From NCBI GenBank assembly GCA_013400155.1, contig VXBM01001971.1, forward strand, positions 32,060-96,059: DNA of 64,000 nucleotides, in the 5' to 3' direction. Shown here piece by piece: positions 13,342 through 27,000 of the stretch. The notes below the pieces were generated by a model. That model saw only the letters and a program-made list of their open reading frames with translations, was not told the origin of the DNA and did no database searches. Every line of letters begins with the position of its first letter. Position 1 is the first letter of the stretch. The position numbers and the translations under genes are program-made. This stretch comes from Helopsaltes ochotensis. Its lineage: Eukaryota > Chordata > Aves > Passeriformes > Locustellidae.

Positions 13342-13358
13342 TTATATATATATATATA
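13342..13358. repeat. TA microsatellite
   Basis: A short run of alternating T and A, about eight units. Confidence 0.8.
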
Positions 13359-13859
13359 ACCTGGAATGGGTCTGCTTCCTGTATTCCTTTCGTTCTCTTT
13401 CTACACAAACCTTTACCTGTTTCCTTCTTAACAAATTATTTTACTTCAGTGGGAAGTTTCCTGCAAGATTTAACAGTCTCTGAGTCTGATGTGTTTTTCC
13501 TCATCTCTCCCCACGTTACACCTTCAAAAAGTTGGCATGGCTAGCTAACTGCCAAAGTGGTGGATGAATGCTCCTTAGGTTCAGAAAAACCAAGGGCCTC
13601 ACAGCAAGGGGAGCCTCTATTTAGTTTGAGTCAGTTTGATCAAGCTTGGTCCTTTCAGTGCTTTTTAAGAAAAAAAAGCTTGCAGTCAGAAACATGGTGC
13701 TGTTGGCATCGTTTCTGTATATATGAGGTGGCAGCAGTGATTAAACAAACATGACTTTAAAGCGTGGCTGGATTCTAAAAACCGACTTGTAAATTAATGC
13801 CTGCGCTGACTGTTTGCTCCGCATGTGTACGAAGACATGAAGTATAATAGACAGAAGAG

Positions 13860-14110
13860 ACAAAAATCTGATTATTCCTAGTCCTGCCGGCAGCAGAGTA
13901 AACTGGCTACTATTTCTCTCTAAGCATCATCAGAATTGTCATATGAGTTACGAGGCTGATTCTTACTGTGCTAACCCTCACGAGCTCATTTGGCAGGGGG
14001 CACTGCTAATTGAAAGACTGATATATATGGACTTAGGCAAGCTTTATGACAACAACATGCATGGAAATGAGAAGGATCTTGTCTGGTGTTGTGGGTTTTC
14101 TTTTAAAACA
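13860..14110. other. Candidate conserved noncoding element
   Basis: The block has balanced composition and high complexity. It is dense in homeobox-like cores (GCTAATTG near 14,006) and E-box-like CATATG (13,940s), with no long frame or splice-site pair. Such texture is common in vertebrate developmental enhancers. Conservation cannot be judged from a single sequence; this is an impression. Confidence 0.2.
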
Positions 14111-17100
14111 GGTTATAAACTTTTTTTTAACTTTTTAATAACACCTGTATATTTATTGCTGTATATCTTTTAGCCAGTGGCAAATCTGCAAAAAGACAGA
14201 GAGTGGATACAAATATATTTATGTGGAAATCAGAAGCATGAAATGGAAAACATCACTGTTGGCTGTATGCACACAGTAAATTTTCCACAAAACATGCTTG
14301 CAACCTCCAATTTTATTATTGGAGCGAGTTTCAGGTAGAGGTGATGTCTTTTGTAGTGGGCACTTAGAGTTTAGCATCTAAACTAGTATTCAGAATTATG
14401 CTTTAAAAAACTTGCACCTGAAATAAGCCGTCTAGAGGTGGTTGCTGACTGCTAGAACCTGCTGTTTGTCAATCAGCCAGAACATAAGAGAAATTGTACT
14501 TACATTGCTACTGCAAACTCTAGGGATCAGAATATCTACTACATGCATATGTGAAATGAAGCATCAAGACCACTATCTGAGCAATTGTTATGTTTCAGAC
14601 TTGGGAAGTACATTTAGGGATTTCAGTAAAAATCTGCAATTTTAAAGTTAGATGCCAGTTTGTAGACTGGGTTTCTATTTTGAGAGACTGATAAGAATGA
14701 CAGCAATTCTTGCTGAAGTTTGATTCTTTGCTGTTGCCACTGATTATACCATTGTTATTTATGCCTTTAAATGAAAGTTTTAAAGATGAAAAGAGATGAA
14801 GCTTCATAGGCAGCTTCTGGGACTCCATCCTCAGAGGAGTAAATCTGAGATTGGGGGCTGGTCCTTGCAGGACCCTGCTGTTCCTCTCATGGGTTTCTCT
14901 CTCATTTGGTTTGCTTTTCAAAGGAGACAACTGTATATATTACACTAATTAATGTATTTTAACAAGAGGAACAGTATTCCCACTAGTTCTCTGAATTAAA
15001 GCCCTTCATAGTAACCTTGGACAAGAGAAATGCTGTGAATGTTTTTTATTACAAGTGATTTTGTACAGAGTTTATGGGATTCTCTTTTACCTCCCTTTCT
15101 CTTAAAAGTGAGATTAACATTTCTGCAAAAGAAGGCCTCCATTTGGCCTCATTAAGTTTGCTTTTTGCCCTTCACCCTGTGGTGATGGGAAACTTGTCTG
15201 TAGTCCTTGGGGGATTTGTTAGTGTGAAGGGGGAAAGAGGAAATGCCTTTGTGATCTAGATTCATTCAAATGGGAGGGTGGCTGTTTCTCTTCTATGAAA
15301 GTGCAAAGGCGCATAAAAATTGCTTGAATGTGTCAGTTAGGGGGCTGATTTTTGTAACTAGTGGATTATAGGCCACCTTAAGATTTAAGAAATTGAAATA
15401 ATTTAATTCTATAAAGGCATCTCTTAGAACAGCACTTGTTATTTTATATGGTCTTAGAAATGTGAGTCTAAAATAAGAAGATTCCTAATTTTGTTGGTAC
15501 AGTTTTGAGAAGGTAAGTAATGAGTCAATTAAATTGCTTCGAGAGAGTTTTGTAATTGTCAGCAGTTTTCATGTGGTTTTGTTTTATTTTTCCTTTTAAT
15601 ATAGAGAGCAGAATGTTGATAATATTTAATGAATTCTAAAGAATTCAGCAGTTGCTTATCACTTAAAAGTAAGACAGTTTCCCAGATCACAGCTGTGCAC
15701 CACAAAGGAAACTTTCATATGTCATTAGTAACTTTTTGTGTGTAGGAGATCTTGGTGGGTGTATCTAAACCGTCTCCTAATCCCAGTAAGTGTAATTGGC
15801 AGCGAGCTGCTGCTGAGAGAAGTTTTGAAAGAACAGTCCTAACTTCTTGGAAAGGCAGGAATATCTTAGTAGAGAGATGCTGTATTTCCAAACACAGTAC
15901 TGAATTCTGTTGTAATTTCAAGTTCAGTTTAGGTTGCTAGGCAGTTGTTAAGGTGTTATTTCCTACGTAGGAGAGACTACAACAGTGATTAACAAGTTAT
16001 ATATCGGTATAGTCTAATGTATAGTGTATTTATTTCTTTCAGTAGTATCACAGTGCTTAGGAATTCTGTGAAAGACCAAGATTTTTGTTGGCCCAAGTAT
16101 TGTACAAAGGAAATGGGAAGGTGAGTGAAAGGAGAGGAGTCTCTGTTCTTGACAGTTTAGAATCAGTGTGAAGAGAAAAAGTTCTCTGCTGGCTTGTGGG
16201 GACTTCAAAATGTCCTATGTTTTGGACCACGATCTTTGAGAATGTTGAACAAAATGGCAAGCACAGGATGGAGGAAGCTCTTCTAAAAGATGCTGTTTTA
16301 AAAACTAAAAATAGTAAAAGCAGGCAGACACTGCTATGTGCTGTTTTGGCATCAAGACATGTTTTGGAGATGAGATTATTTGGAATGTAGAAGAAGTTGA
16401 TTGGTAAGCATTGATCTGTTAGAGAAAGGAGCACCAACAGAGAGATGGGGAGACAGGACACTTAGGGACTGAATTCCATACAGGTCCTCACATCTGCCTT
16501 GAATCCAAGATGATGTCCAGCCTATGTTCACGAGTGACCAAGAATTTAAATGCTGCTTTTGGATTGAGAGACATGGAGAGAAGTCTTGTGAGGGAAGGAT
16601 CAGGATTCCTGTTTTTATTCTGAGGTGAGAAATAAGAGATGGCTAGGCATATGCTACATATTATCCCTGGGGCACTGACTTTAGTATGGAATTCTCCATC
16701 TTGGTCATACTGTTGAACTGAAAAAGTTGGAGACAGCTTGGAGAATATTCATGGAGGTAGAAATAGTAGGAGCCAAAGAAAGAAAACAGAGGCTTCCTCA
16801 GTCAGCCTGGTTTAAGGCTAAATCTTTGAGCATCCTCTGAACTGAACCTTGTTCTTGCAAGTTGTCTGTCTGTAATAGATGGGTGTTTCAGCCAGTTTCA
16901 TGAGTTTGGTTTGTACAAGCTCTTGTCTTTTCCTAATACTCATATATTTTAACTGATTTTGATAAAGTTACTGCTTTCTGTATAGTTTCTAATTCTTCTG
17001 ATGTGCTGCATGGCCAATCATCTTAATGAAAGTAGGAGAAGTGAAATTTTAAGTACCAAGAGAAGATAGGATTTCTGAAGCTCTTTTGGAGGCTGCTTCT

Positions 17101-18000
17101 CACTGACTTAATTGAAAAGGGCAATGGGTGCTGAAATCAATGTAAGTGTGACTCTGCTATGATTATATGTGTAAAACATTTGCGTTACGAACACACACAC
17201 ACTTGAAAAGTTTGTTAAACCAGGGCCAAGATGTAAGAGACAAGTATCTATTTTTTTCACCAAATACATGAAGAATGCACTCAGTTACCTTTAGCAGTCT
17301 CATGCACTGAAAATTGCTGTTCCATTGGCACTGATACTTTGACTGTAGCACAGCCGAGTTGTGCCAGCCTTAATGACAGAAGCGTCAAGCCAAGAGCATC
17401 TAGTCCAGACTCTTGAGTACTTTGGACTCTTTCACTTCCAAAATATTCAATTGGTCAATGGTCTGTGAAGACAAACAAAAAGTAGCTGCACAGATACAAC
17501 ATGTTAAGACTTAAAATTCTAGCTGTTTAAATCGTGTACTATCATGTAACCAGAAATGCTGAAATGAGTAAATCTCAGACCACTCCATCCTGGTGACATT
17601 CAAATTGGAAATGTCACAATCTAAGCATAATGCATTAACTTTAATTCCATTTCTTAAAAAATGAGTGTGCAGATGATCAGATTTGCTTGGGATTATGATG
17701 AAGTCCTATTGCTGTTCAAGGCCAAAATGCATAATCAGTTTATTTGCTGAATATTTACACATCCTTCATGCAACAGACAACATAATTTGCTCTGAGACAA
17801 TAGAAGACATTTATAATTTGAAGGTAGAGTGCACTTCAGAGTCTGAGACACAGTTATTTGAGAAATAATATTTCAAGGCTGGGTTCTGTAGAGCAGTTGC
17901 AGAAGCAGATCTGGGGCTTCTGTTTTTTGGGGGAGATACAAATATAGCTGAGCTTTGCCATGAAACTACACTGCACTTACTCATTAAATTTGAGCTGTAG

Positions 18001-21000
18001 AGTTCTCAGAGTGGGTGGAGTAAGAGGATTGAGAAAACACCCCCTGCAGACCTCAGATCCTGCATTTATTGCATGCAGTAATAAAAGCTTCTAAAAAGCA
18101 CTTCTTGTATGAGAATGAAGTTGTTGTAAGGCTTTTTGTGCAGATGCATGTCAGCACATTACAATCAGTGTGAAGATTTTTTTTTTCCTGTCTAGGAACT
18201 CTCTGACAGTTTAAGCTCACGAATCTCAGTCTAAATCTAAGTTTAGCAAATCTTCTTCTGTGAAGAATGTTATTGGATTTCTGAGGCGAGTTTGTGAGAA
18301 TTTGAGCCAATGTGTATTTTCAGCATAATATGGTATTTGCAGCTGAGGTTTTTTGTTTTTTCAAGCTAAAGTTTGAATCCTGACTCTGATTGGACCCTGA
18401 CTAATTAACTCATCCCAATCTGAAACAAATCAGCACAATTAAAAGTGACTGACATTATGAAAAAAACCCCAAACCACCCAAAATGAACGCAGAATTTCTA
18501 GGAAGTGCTACTGGTGTTTTGTTACACCTAAAGTATGTGGTAGCTTCTGATGTTATGTTGGGAGAAGTTTTCTGAATTTGCTTTGCCAAGAGTGTTTTCA
18601 TCTTCCTGAGAAAAGTCTAAGAGTTATTTTCATTCTATGAGGTGAGAAGTTCATGTTAGCAGTAGGGGTAGTAGGAGAAGGTGTTGTAAATACAGTATAA
18701 CAAATGAAGAGAAGCTAAAGGGGGAAAGATTGTGACAATGACTTGTCCCATGGTTTGTGAACGTTCAAGTTCATTCTGCTTCTTCACATACAAAGTCAAT
18801 CACAATAGTAAGCAAGTTTAAGCTGCTGTTACATTTCTGAATTTTGAGCTTTTTTCCTATGTGTAATGGCAATTCTAGTGAAAGGGTCATCACATGTTTC
18901 TCATACCTCTTGAAATGTCTCAGCAAATCAGGTGTCTTTGAGTATGTTCCTCCATAACTTGTGTGTTTGCTTTAAAACATAAAACATATCGCAGGAAAAC
19001 CATTTGCCTTTTTATTTCACTCTGGTGAAACTGAAGGAAGGTGCTGTGAAAGTACTCAAATGTAACAGCCAAAACCTCCTCAGCTAACAGTTACCTTAAA
19101 ACAGAATGATGCACTTGGAGTCTTCTTGCAGTGATCCAAGTGTGTTCTATGTAGCCCAATTTCACTGGTCCGAGTTCTGGAACTGCCCTTTCGCAAAAGG
19201 AGAGATGTTAATGATAAATCCCCATGTGTGTTTTGTCTGATACGGTTGCTAAACTTGAAACTGTTTATAGATAAGTGTGCTACTTGTGAATAGAAAGGAA
19301 AACTTGTATTCCTATCTGCAATTCCAGATAAAACTCAGAGGCTGTAACACCTACCAACAGACAGGTGTCCTGCACAGCTGGTCTGGTGTCATGGCTGCCC
19401 AATGCACTAGTTTGTGCCTCATAGAATAGTAGTTCCAGTATTGACTCAGGTGCACAGATTTCACAGGCGTATATTGTTTTTTTCAGTCTGAGGGTTTTTT
19501 TCTGAGAGATGATGAAAAGTGGGTAAACGTGTCTCTGTTCAGTCAAATTTATCTATAGCAGTCTTTTGGCTGGAAAGGAAATTGTGTTAAAATCAAATCT
19601 CGTATACAATTATGGGTATGGTTGGGTGTTAAAATGAGGACACTCAAAGTTAAGAAGGGGGAGGATATAATCATAGTACCTGCTCAAAAAACCCCCAAAC
19701 CTGAACTAAATAAAGTGCTTTTTTTCTCCATCTGTCCATAACTGCTCCTTACCACTTGCCCTAGTGCTGCTACTGAATGACATGATTGCAGAAGGTCACT
19801 AAGTGATCTGATTTTTCAGAAATGCCCAAAAATCAAGAGATACACCTTTCTGTCTGTGTATGCTAGCAAAGTTCGTTACTCCTCCAAAGATCTGTGAACT
19901 TTGGAGAAGAAAAGAAGTCCATTACTGGCAGTATTTTTCTGGGACAGCATGTCTGTACTGTAAGTGGATTTGCTGTGATTCTTATTGCCCACACTAATGT
20001 GATAGCTTTTCTACTGGTTCCAGATGTGTAAAACACAATATGGGGTGGGAGGAGGAAAAAGTATAATGAAAAACTTCTGGATTTTCATATAATAGACAAC
20101 TGCTGTAATTTTGCGGAGAAAGCTTGTGGAAGTTCATGTGATATTTAATAGAAATGCAGTTATTTGATTAGATCTCCTTAAGGAATATAGAGGGAAAAAA
20201 AGCTAATTCTGGACCCTCCAGATGGCCCATATGAGTGCTACTAGACAGTCAGCCCATAAAAGAAACTTGCTTCATATATGAAAAGGAAGAGATTGTAGGC
20301 CAGAAGTTGTACGGTTGGTGGAAATGTGTCTGAAAGGATTCCTGAACTATGAAAACATAGAGAAGACTGATGACAATTGCCTTCCTTCCCTGCGTGCCCA
20401 GTTCTCCTTGTGAAACCAGAGCTCTCTGGACTCTGCTCTAATACATTAATAGATTAATAAATATTTTACTTCTTATCTGATTGCAGCTGACTCTGAATTG
20501 TCCCTGATGGGCAGAAAGGTGCAACCATTTCTGCTGTCATCTCTGTATCTCTAACTTTGGGTTATTGCCATGTGTGTTGCAGCATTCATCTGCTGATTTA
20601 CTTGAGTCTAAAGATTTGGCCAGATACACACACTTCAGGAATACTGTTGGTCAGTCAGTACTTTAAATATTTAGATTAATCTGTGCCTCCTTGTAAAACA
20701 AGACAAACTCATCGGTTTCCACACGGGTCAGGTTAATGTCAAGAAAATTCAAAGGTACGTTTCCCTAAATAAAAGCTGACCTGAACAGAAGCAGCTATAA
20801 CACTGTCAGCCATGTGGAGAGCTAGAAAAAAAGGGACTTTAAAAAAACTTATGATCTCTGAGAATCATGTGCTTTCTTTCCTAGTCTTTGAAGAGAGATC
20901 TGTGTAGGTTTTAGTTTAAGTTTTAATAAAATATGTAGACACACAAAGTATCTTGTGTGAACTCCTCAGCTTGTTTATTCCTGTAAAATGATAACTATGT

Positions 21001-24000
21001 AATCAAGTTAGCCACTGCATGAATGTTTTCTTTTGTGGATTAATATTTCATATAATTAATTGGGGAATGGGGTGAAAATGTTTTTTTTTGATCTGTGTAA
21101 CTGCAGGTACATGTTAAGAGCTTTAAAATGCTAAACTAGGACTTGAAAGTGTTCTGAATAGTAAGTTGATTTCTTTTTTAATTGCATTTCAGACAGAGGG
21201 CAAAAGTTTGTCTTTGAATTTAATTGTGAGACAGCTTTCAAATTAAGTTTAAAAAAGTAGTCACTCTTGAAATGACAGACGACAGGATTCTTTATCATAA
21301 TTTAGGCAAATGAGGCTGACTTAGTGACACAAATTTTCATATTGGATGTAAAGGGGATAGTGCAGAAAAAAACCCCTGAACCCAAGTGGTGCTATGGAAA
21401 AAAAATAGTAAAGGGTATAAAGCTGTAGAAGTTATTTACTTAGAAAACAATTTTCATGTAAATAGGATGTTTTTTATTTTGAAACTTGTGTGTCCTGAGA
21501 TGTTTCAATGATCAAACAGACTTTCAAAATACTTCATCCTGGCAAATAGAGGAGCTGGATACAGGATGCCTCTCAGATCAGTTTGGGTTAGATGGTTACT
21601 ACCTTTACTTTGACAAATAAGAGGGGCTTCTCAGAGGTAATCCTTTCATCACTTCAGACACATTATTATTCTAACCATCTCAGTCTGTGTGCTCTTAAAA
21701 CTGCGTCTTTGGAAATAATACGTAGCTTTAATAAATTTTTATTGACGTAGCATAGAGTAAAATAACCATAGTTTGTCTTCATTAGCATTGTGTGTTAAGT
21801 GTGAATTTTCATGATATTGACTAACGTAACTCCAGGGAATTTCCTTTATACTTGCTGGTTTTACACTTCAAAAGTGCTAGGAATCCCAGAACTATTTCAG
21901 AAAGCAAGTTGACTGTCAGCATTCTCTCCTGGGTGGAGAAATTAGGCTCCTTGTTATAAGAGATAGTGTGAGGATGCAGAGGATACAGGAGATAAGGAAA
22001 AAAAAAAGAAAATATCTCTTAATGGTTTAATAGGTTTTGAGATGTATGCTTTTTCTCTTAGTTTTTGTAGAAAAAAAACTTTGGGGAGTGGTTAAAGGAG
22101 ATAATGTTGGTGTGGCCAGGTCTTCTACTTTGCAAATGTGAAATTTTAACCCTTAAAATGAAAAAAATATCCACCTACAAAAAAGGCACCTAATGCAGTA
22201 ATTGAAAAATATGTGCTTACTTTTTCAAAAATTTAAGTTCACTTTATTAACTTTCTCTTTTGTTTTCTTTCTATAAACTTTGTGGGAGGTGAAAAAGAAG
22301 GATTACTGCTGTAGCTTGTTGCGTAAGCTTTCCATGAAAAATAATTTTCAGATCAGGTTCGTGGCCCTTACAGAAGAATCTGCTGCAGAGAAAAGCAGAG
22401 ACTTCAAATGTTGAAAGGAAATGGGAAGTCTGTACCGTGAAGGAATGAAACTGTTCAAGTCCTCAAAGGGCACTTAAAGACACTCTCCAAATCACCAACA
22501 AAGCCGTGTCATTCTTTGAATCTTGAGGCTTGTGGGATTCTGAATTTCAGGTGTCACTGCTCAGGGTCTCAAGTGGGAAAGCTGACTGCTGCTAAAAAAT
22601 GAGAAAAAATTAAAATTTACTCTGTAGTTAGACATCAAAGATTGAATGAATCCCTTTAGTAAAAGGGATTCCATGGAAAAAAATGGTAGCTAGTGATTGT
22701 GCGTATTTGGTGATTCCAGAAGCCCGAAGTATGCTTTATAGTACATTATTAATAAATCAATTTGCATCGCTTTAAAGTGCACCAAACAGAGTAATCTGGA
22801 CAGCAATATATCACATTTATTCTGACATTGTTTAAGAGCACTGACAGTATTTTTTTTTTTTTTGTGGGAGGGAGGATTGAAGAGAAAATAATTAACCAGG
22901 ACAATCATTCTCAAGATTATCATCTGATTAATGCTGAATTATTGAACATGTGAATATTTGAGGTCACATCTCTGCTTTCAGAGAGCAAAAGCATCCAAAA
23001 GTCCAATAAATTTTTGGAAGGATAAATGAGGAGAAGTAGTTTATCTTAGATGTTTAGTTGGAAAATTTTAATTGGGGTAATTGATTAAAGAATATAAAAA
23101 AAAGGATTGAAGAATACCTTAAGAAAAGCTGGCCTGAAAACTAAACAATGGTTTTCATGCAAATGCATGCAGGGAAGCAGTTTGTTGCTGAGCTTTGAAG
23201 GACAGTTCCTGGGATGGAGAGACTAAAGAACTCTGTGGTACTGGGTGTGGCTGCAAGTATGTTTATTTCCATACTCCAGAAGTGCCATAAATTTATTGCA
23301 GGCTTAGTGGGGGTTTGTGTGGCCTTTTCTTGACTTTTGTAGCAGGAAGGATTTGGAGGTTTTTTCTAAACTATGAGTTCAGAAAACTATGTGGGTTTTC
23401 CTTCTCTTCAGCCTTTTCTTGTTTGCCTTTTGCTCTCTTGTCTTCTGTTTGCACACCCATTTTTATGTAATAGAATTGTAGAAACAATTGCTACGGAAGC
23501 ATATTACTTGATATACTTTGTTTTCTTAAGTGATGTTCAAAAATACTGATAAATACGAAAAATGTTCATTGATATTTTTATCAAATATCAGAAATACGTT
23601 CTGCTGATGTTTTGCTGTTTTGGCTGAAGCAGAATTACAGAGCAGGGAAATGAATTAGGAGGGGAAAATTTAAGTGAGAGTGTGACAACACACACACAGG
23701 TTTGTGTATTGGCTTGGTATTTTCCATTCAAATCCCTTTGATGGACTTTTTTTCCAGTTCTTTTCAAGAATCCAGGCAAAGCAGCTGTTTTATGGTCTGT
23801 ATTTAGGGTAGGTTATTAAACCAGTCAAGCTGGTTCATTTTTTCACACACAGCCAGACATCTGCCATGTCTCCCTTGAGAGTGTATTATAGAAAGCGTTT
23901 TCCAAAGCGAGCTAGATCTTTGTGCCTCCTGAAGCCACTTAATAGTCTCTCTGGCAATGATGAGCAAACCTGTGGCCATCTTTGGTAAGGATGTGAGGAT

Positions 24001-27000
24001 TTCCCTGTGGACATGTGCAAACCTACCCTGCACATTAGTGCATGTCACCTTAATAATAATTGGAGTGATTTGTGTGTATAGGCATTGGAGAAACCTCCAT
24101 TGTTACAAATTTTTTTTTTTTTGCGTTGGTCATGAGCTATTAATAGATTTGTGGCTGTTGTTGTGCCAAAGTAAAGCACCTGCTGGTTAGAAATACTAGC
24201 TGGAAATGAGAATGAAGATCAGCATTAAGCCCTAGAGGGCTTATGGGTTGATCGTGCTTTATGTTAGTGAGCTGTACACATGGCACTTGTCTTTGGCTGT
24301 TGTCTTCCAGAGAAAGCAGACTGATGCAATGCGTGAGAAGTGTGTTGCAAAACATATGGTATCCCACTTAGGTGCTTTGGAGCAGTGATGTTGTTTTTAC
24401 AAATTGCGATATGCTTGAGAGAAAAAGCAAGGCTGTGTTAATAACGCTCACGACAAAGCTTGTTGTTTGTGCAAAAACTGAAACAGCTCAATGGAGAGTG
24501 ACGCAAGATTTGAGAGGAATAAATGGTGCTTTGTGATGACACATATTTTATATAAAGATGTGTTTGGGGGGATGGGATGCTAAGGTACTGTGGAAGCAAG
24601 GTAGAATTGATACAGTAAAGAAGACTTAGGAGCCCAACAGGAACTTAAGAAAATAAATTCATGGTATTGATGGGCCTGTCTGGGGGTGAGATCTGAGTTT
24701 TAGGGGTTTCACTTACACTACTTTAACAACAGTTCCAAAATGTCTCCTCTACTGTAAATTAGACAATAAGTGACTTTAATTATGGCTGTCTGGGAACATA
24801 AAGGGGACTGAAGTTTGGGGACAACACCAAGGTGGAAGCAGTATTTTGGTATATTTATAGCTGTTTGTTTCCAAGGAAGGAATTGTCTCCAAAGCAGCAC
24901 AATAAATATGAAATAATTACATTTTATTTTGCAGTCAGGTTTTGTGGGGTGGTGGTGTTTTTTGTTTGTTTATTGCATTTTATGGTGTTAGAAAAGGTGA
25001 ACAGGCAATTTGACTGTATTTGGGGAGAATATGCATAAATGTGCATATTTCATTTAGATGGTAATTGAAATTTAGATTTCATCTTGAAGAGTCTACTGTA
25101 CTAAGTAGTGTGCATAGGACAGTGCAAAGGTATTTTCAACATCTGCACTTCAAAGCCCATAAGATTACAAAATGAATTTTGGTTAATTTTGGTAATTAAT
25201 GTTGAATTGAAGGTAGCGATAAATTTTTCTGTGCTTCTAGATGGCAAAACTGATGCTTCACTTGACATGGATTGGTTTGTCTGACTAGAAGCCAAATACT
25301 TCATTTTGGACACTCTGTGTCCACATGAATAAAAAAGGAGATTTGAACTGCTGAGAAGGCATCTCCTTTCACCTGATAGCTTGGGCTTTGTTTTAACTGC
25401 CCTGGAAGCGCTAGGTGGAGCCCAGATTTCCCACGTATCCACAGAACTCTGACTGAGGTGTTGGCTAAAGAGGGAACAATTCCAGCCTCTGAAGGAGGTT
25501 TTGTGACACTAGCTCTTAGTTTATTTTTTTTCCCAGATGAAATTAGTCAGTGAATTTGACCTGGATTCATTAATCCTTTCAAGCTGGCTGAAACCACTTT
25601 ATTGAAGAAAAGCCTGCCTGCTTGAACCAAATGCCCTTGTCTTGATTGCAAATGGAGAAAAAGTAAGAACAGCTCTATGAAATAGTCACAGATTTGTAAG
25701 ATCAGCTTCAGCACTGCTGCCATCCTGTTAGGAGGGGGAATAGAATTGAACAGCCTCTTATCTAAATTTCCCACACCAGTTCTCTGGTGTAGCACATGGT
25801 GTATCTAATGCTGAAAGCACTGTACTGTTGAGAGCTAATTTTCTTTATTTAGATTCAGTAGTTTGCTTATCCTGCTACAGCTGATAACTTTATACAGAGA
25901 CCTGAGGTTTGATAAGCAGAACAGGAAGTATTCTAAATCCTGTGGATATGGGAATGACAGTATCGCTCTGTTTCATGTTAGCTGAGTAATGGAGAATTTG
26001 TGTTTTTGGAGTAAGTACACACTGACTTTGCAGTTGTAATCCATGGAGTTGTGTCTGTGTGCACATCTGCATACATGTATGGTTTAAACATTATTTCCCT
26101 TTTTTCACATGCTAGGATCAGATTCCCAGCTAAGAGCAACTGAGATATGTCCAACTTCAATGGTACTGGACTGAGTGCAATCAGCTGAATTTCTCTCTCC
26201 TAAATCACTGGCTATTGAGCTCATGTTCCCCTAATATGTAATTGAAGGTTATTTTTTGATTCACGCTGCCAGAAGATTTTCAGTGGCACCTGGATGTTTT
26301 TAGGTGGTAGTACAATGGGTAAGTACTTACAAGGGGTGATGTGCAGATGTTTGTTTTTTATGAATGTGTGCAGCACGGGTGTGTGTGCCCCACATAGAAA
26401 ATACAAGTTTCTCTGTGATAGGAAAAGAGGCTGACCACTCCATTATATCACAGAGCCAGACACATTCATGATGTAATGCCTTATTCCTTTTAGTGCTGTG
26501 AAGATCATATGTGTTTCTGTTCTTCTGCCTTCATCTGAAATTAATTTACGGACTTTCCAAGCCTTTTATCTGTAGTGTAGTGCATGTTCTCTTCTGGTAG
26601 TTCAATGAGAATCCAGGCTAACTTCAGGGAATTCTGTGGCAGAACTAGGAGCAGATGACTGTTTTTCCTCTGGAACTGCGGTGTATCATCACCTCACCTA
26701 AGAATGGGGACAGGTGTTGCAATTTTGAGAGAGAATCCTAGAAGAAGAAAAGATGGAACACCAGAATAATCCCATAACTGTCAGTAGACAGAATTCCCAC
26801 TATTTTCCGGTAGGAACAGAATTGCTTTACTCTCGTGACAGTGCCTGGCTGTATTTTTAGGTGGAAAATTCTGTAATGTTTACACCTTGTCACAGACACT
26901 TCAGTGCTTCCCTTACCAAGAGTAAGGATGTAGATAAACTTTTCACCTTGAGCACCTAACATGAAGCACGCCACTCTGTATTTGGACACTTACGTAAGCA

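Larger units (their letters stand above)
6810..18000. other. Gene-free stretch: no supported coding sequence
   Basis: Mostly unique-looking AT-rich sequence. It holds the dispersed repeat pair at 8,137 and 9,458, a short TA microsatellite at about 13,342, and a block at 13,860-14,110 that resembles conserved regulatory DNA. A 112-codon plus-strand frame at 12,376-12,714 contains an acceptor-like tract ending at about 12,429 but has no recognisable domain or good donor. A 127-codon minus-strand frame at 12,684-13,067 is rich in lysine and also has no recognisable motif. Confidence 0.5.

Noticed and set aside
16057..16461. 134-codon minus-strand open frame
   Set aside because: No domain, no matching splice-site pair, and hydrophobic low-complexity content typical of antisense A/G-rich sequence.
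16640..16800. Possible old LINE wording (ctgaaaaagttggagacagc)
   Set aside because: Only one short resemblance to the ELEK-type motif, with no supporting neighbouring motifs.
23157..23164. Octamer ATGCAAAT
   Set aside because: A single 8-base match in 64 kb is expected by chance.
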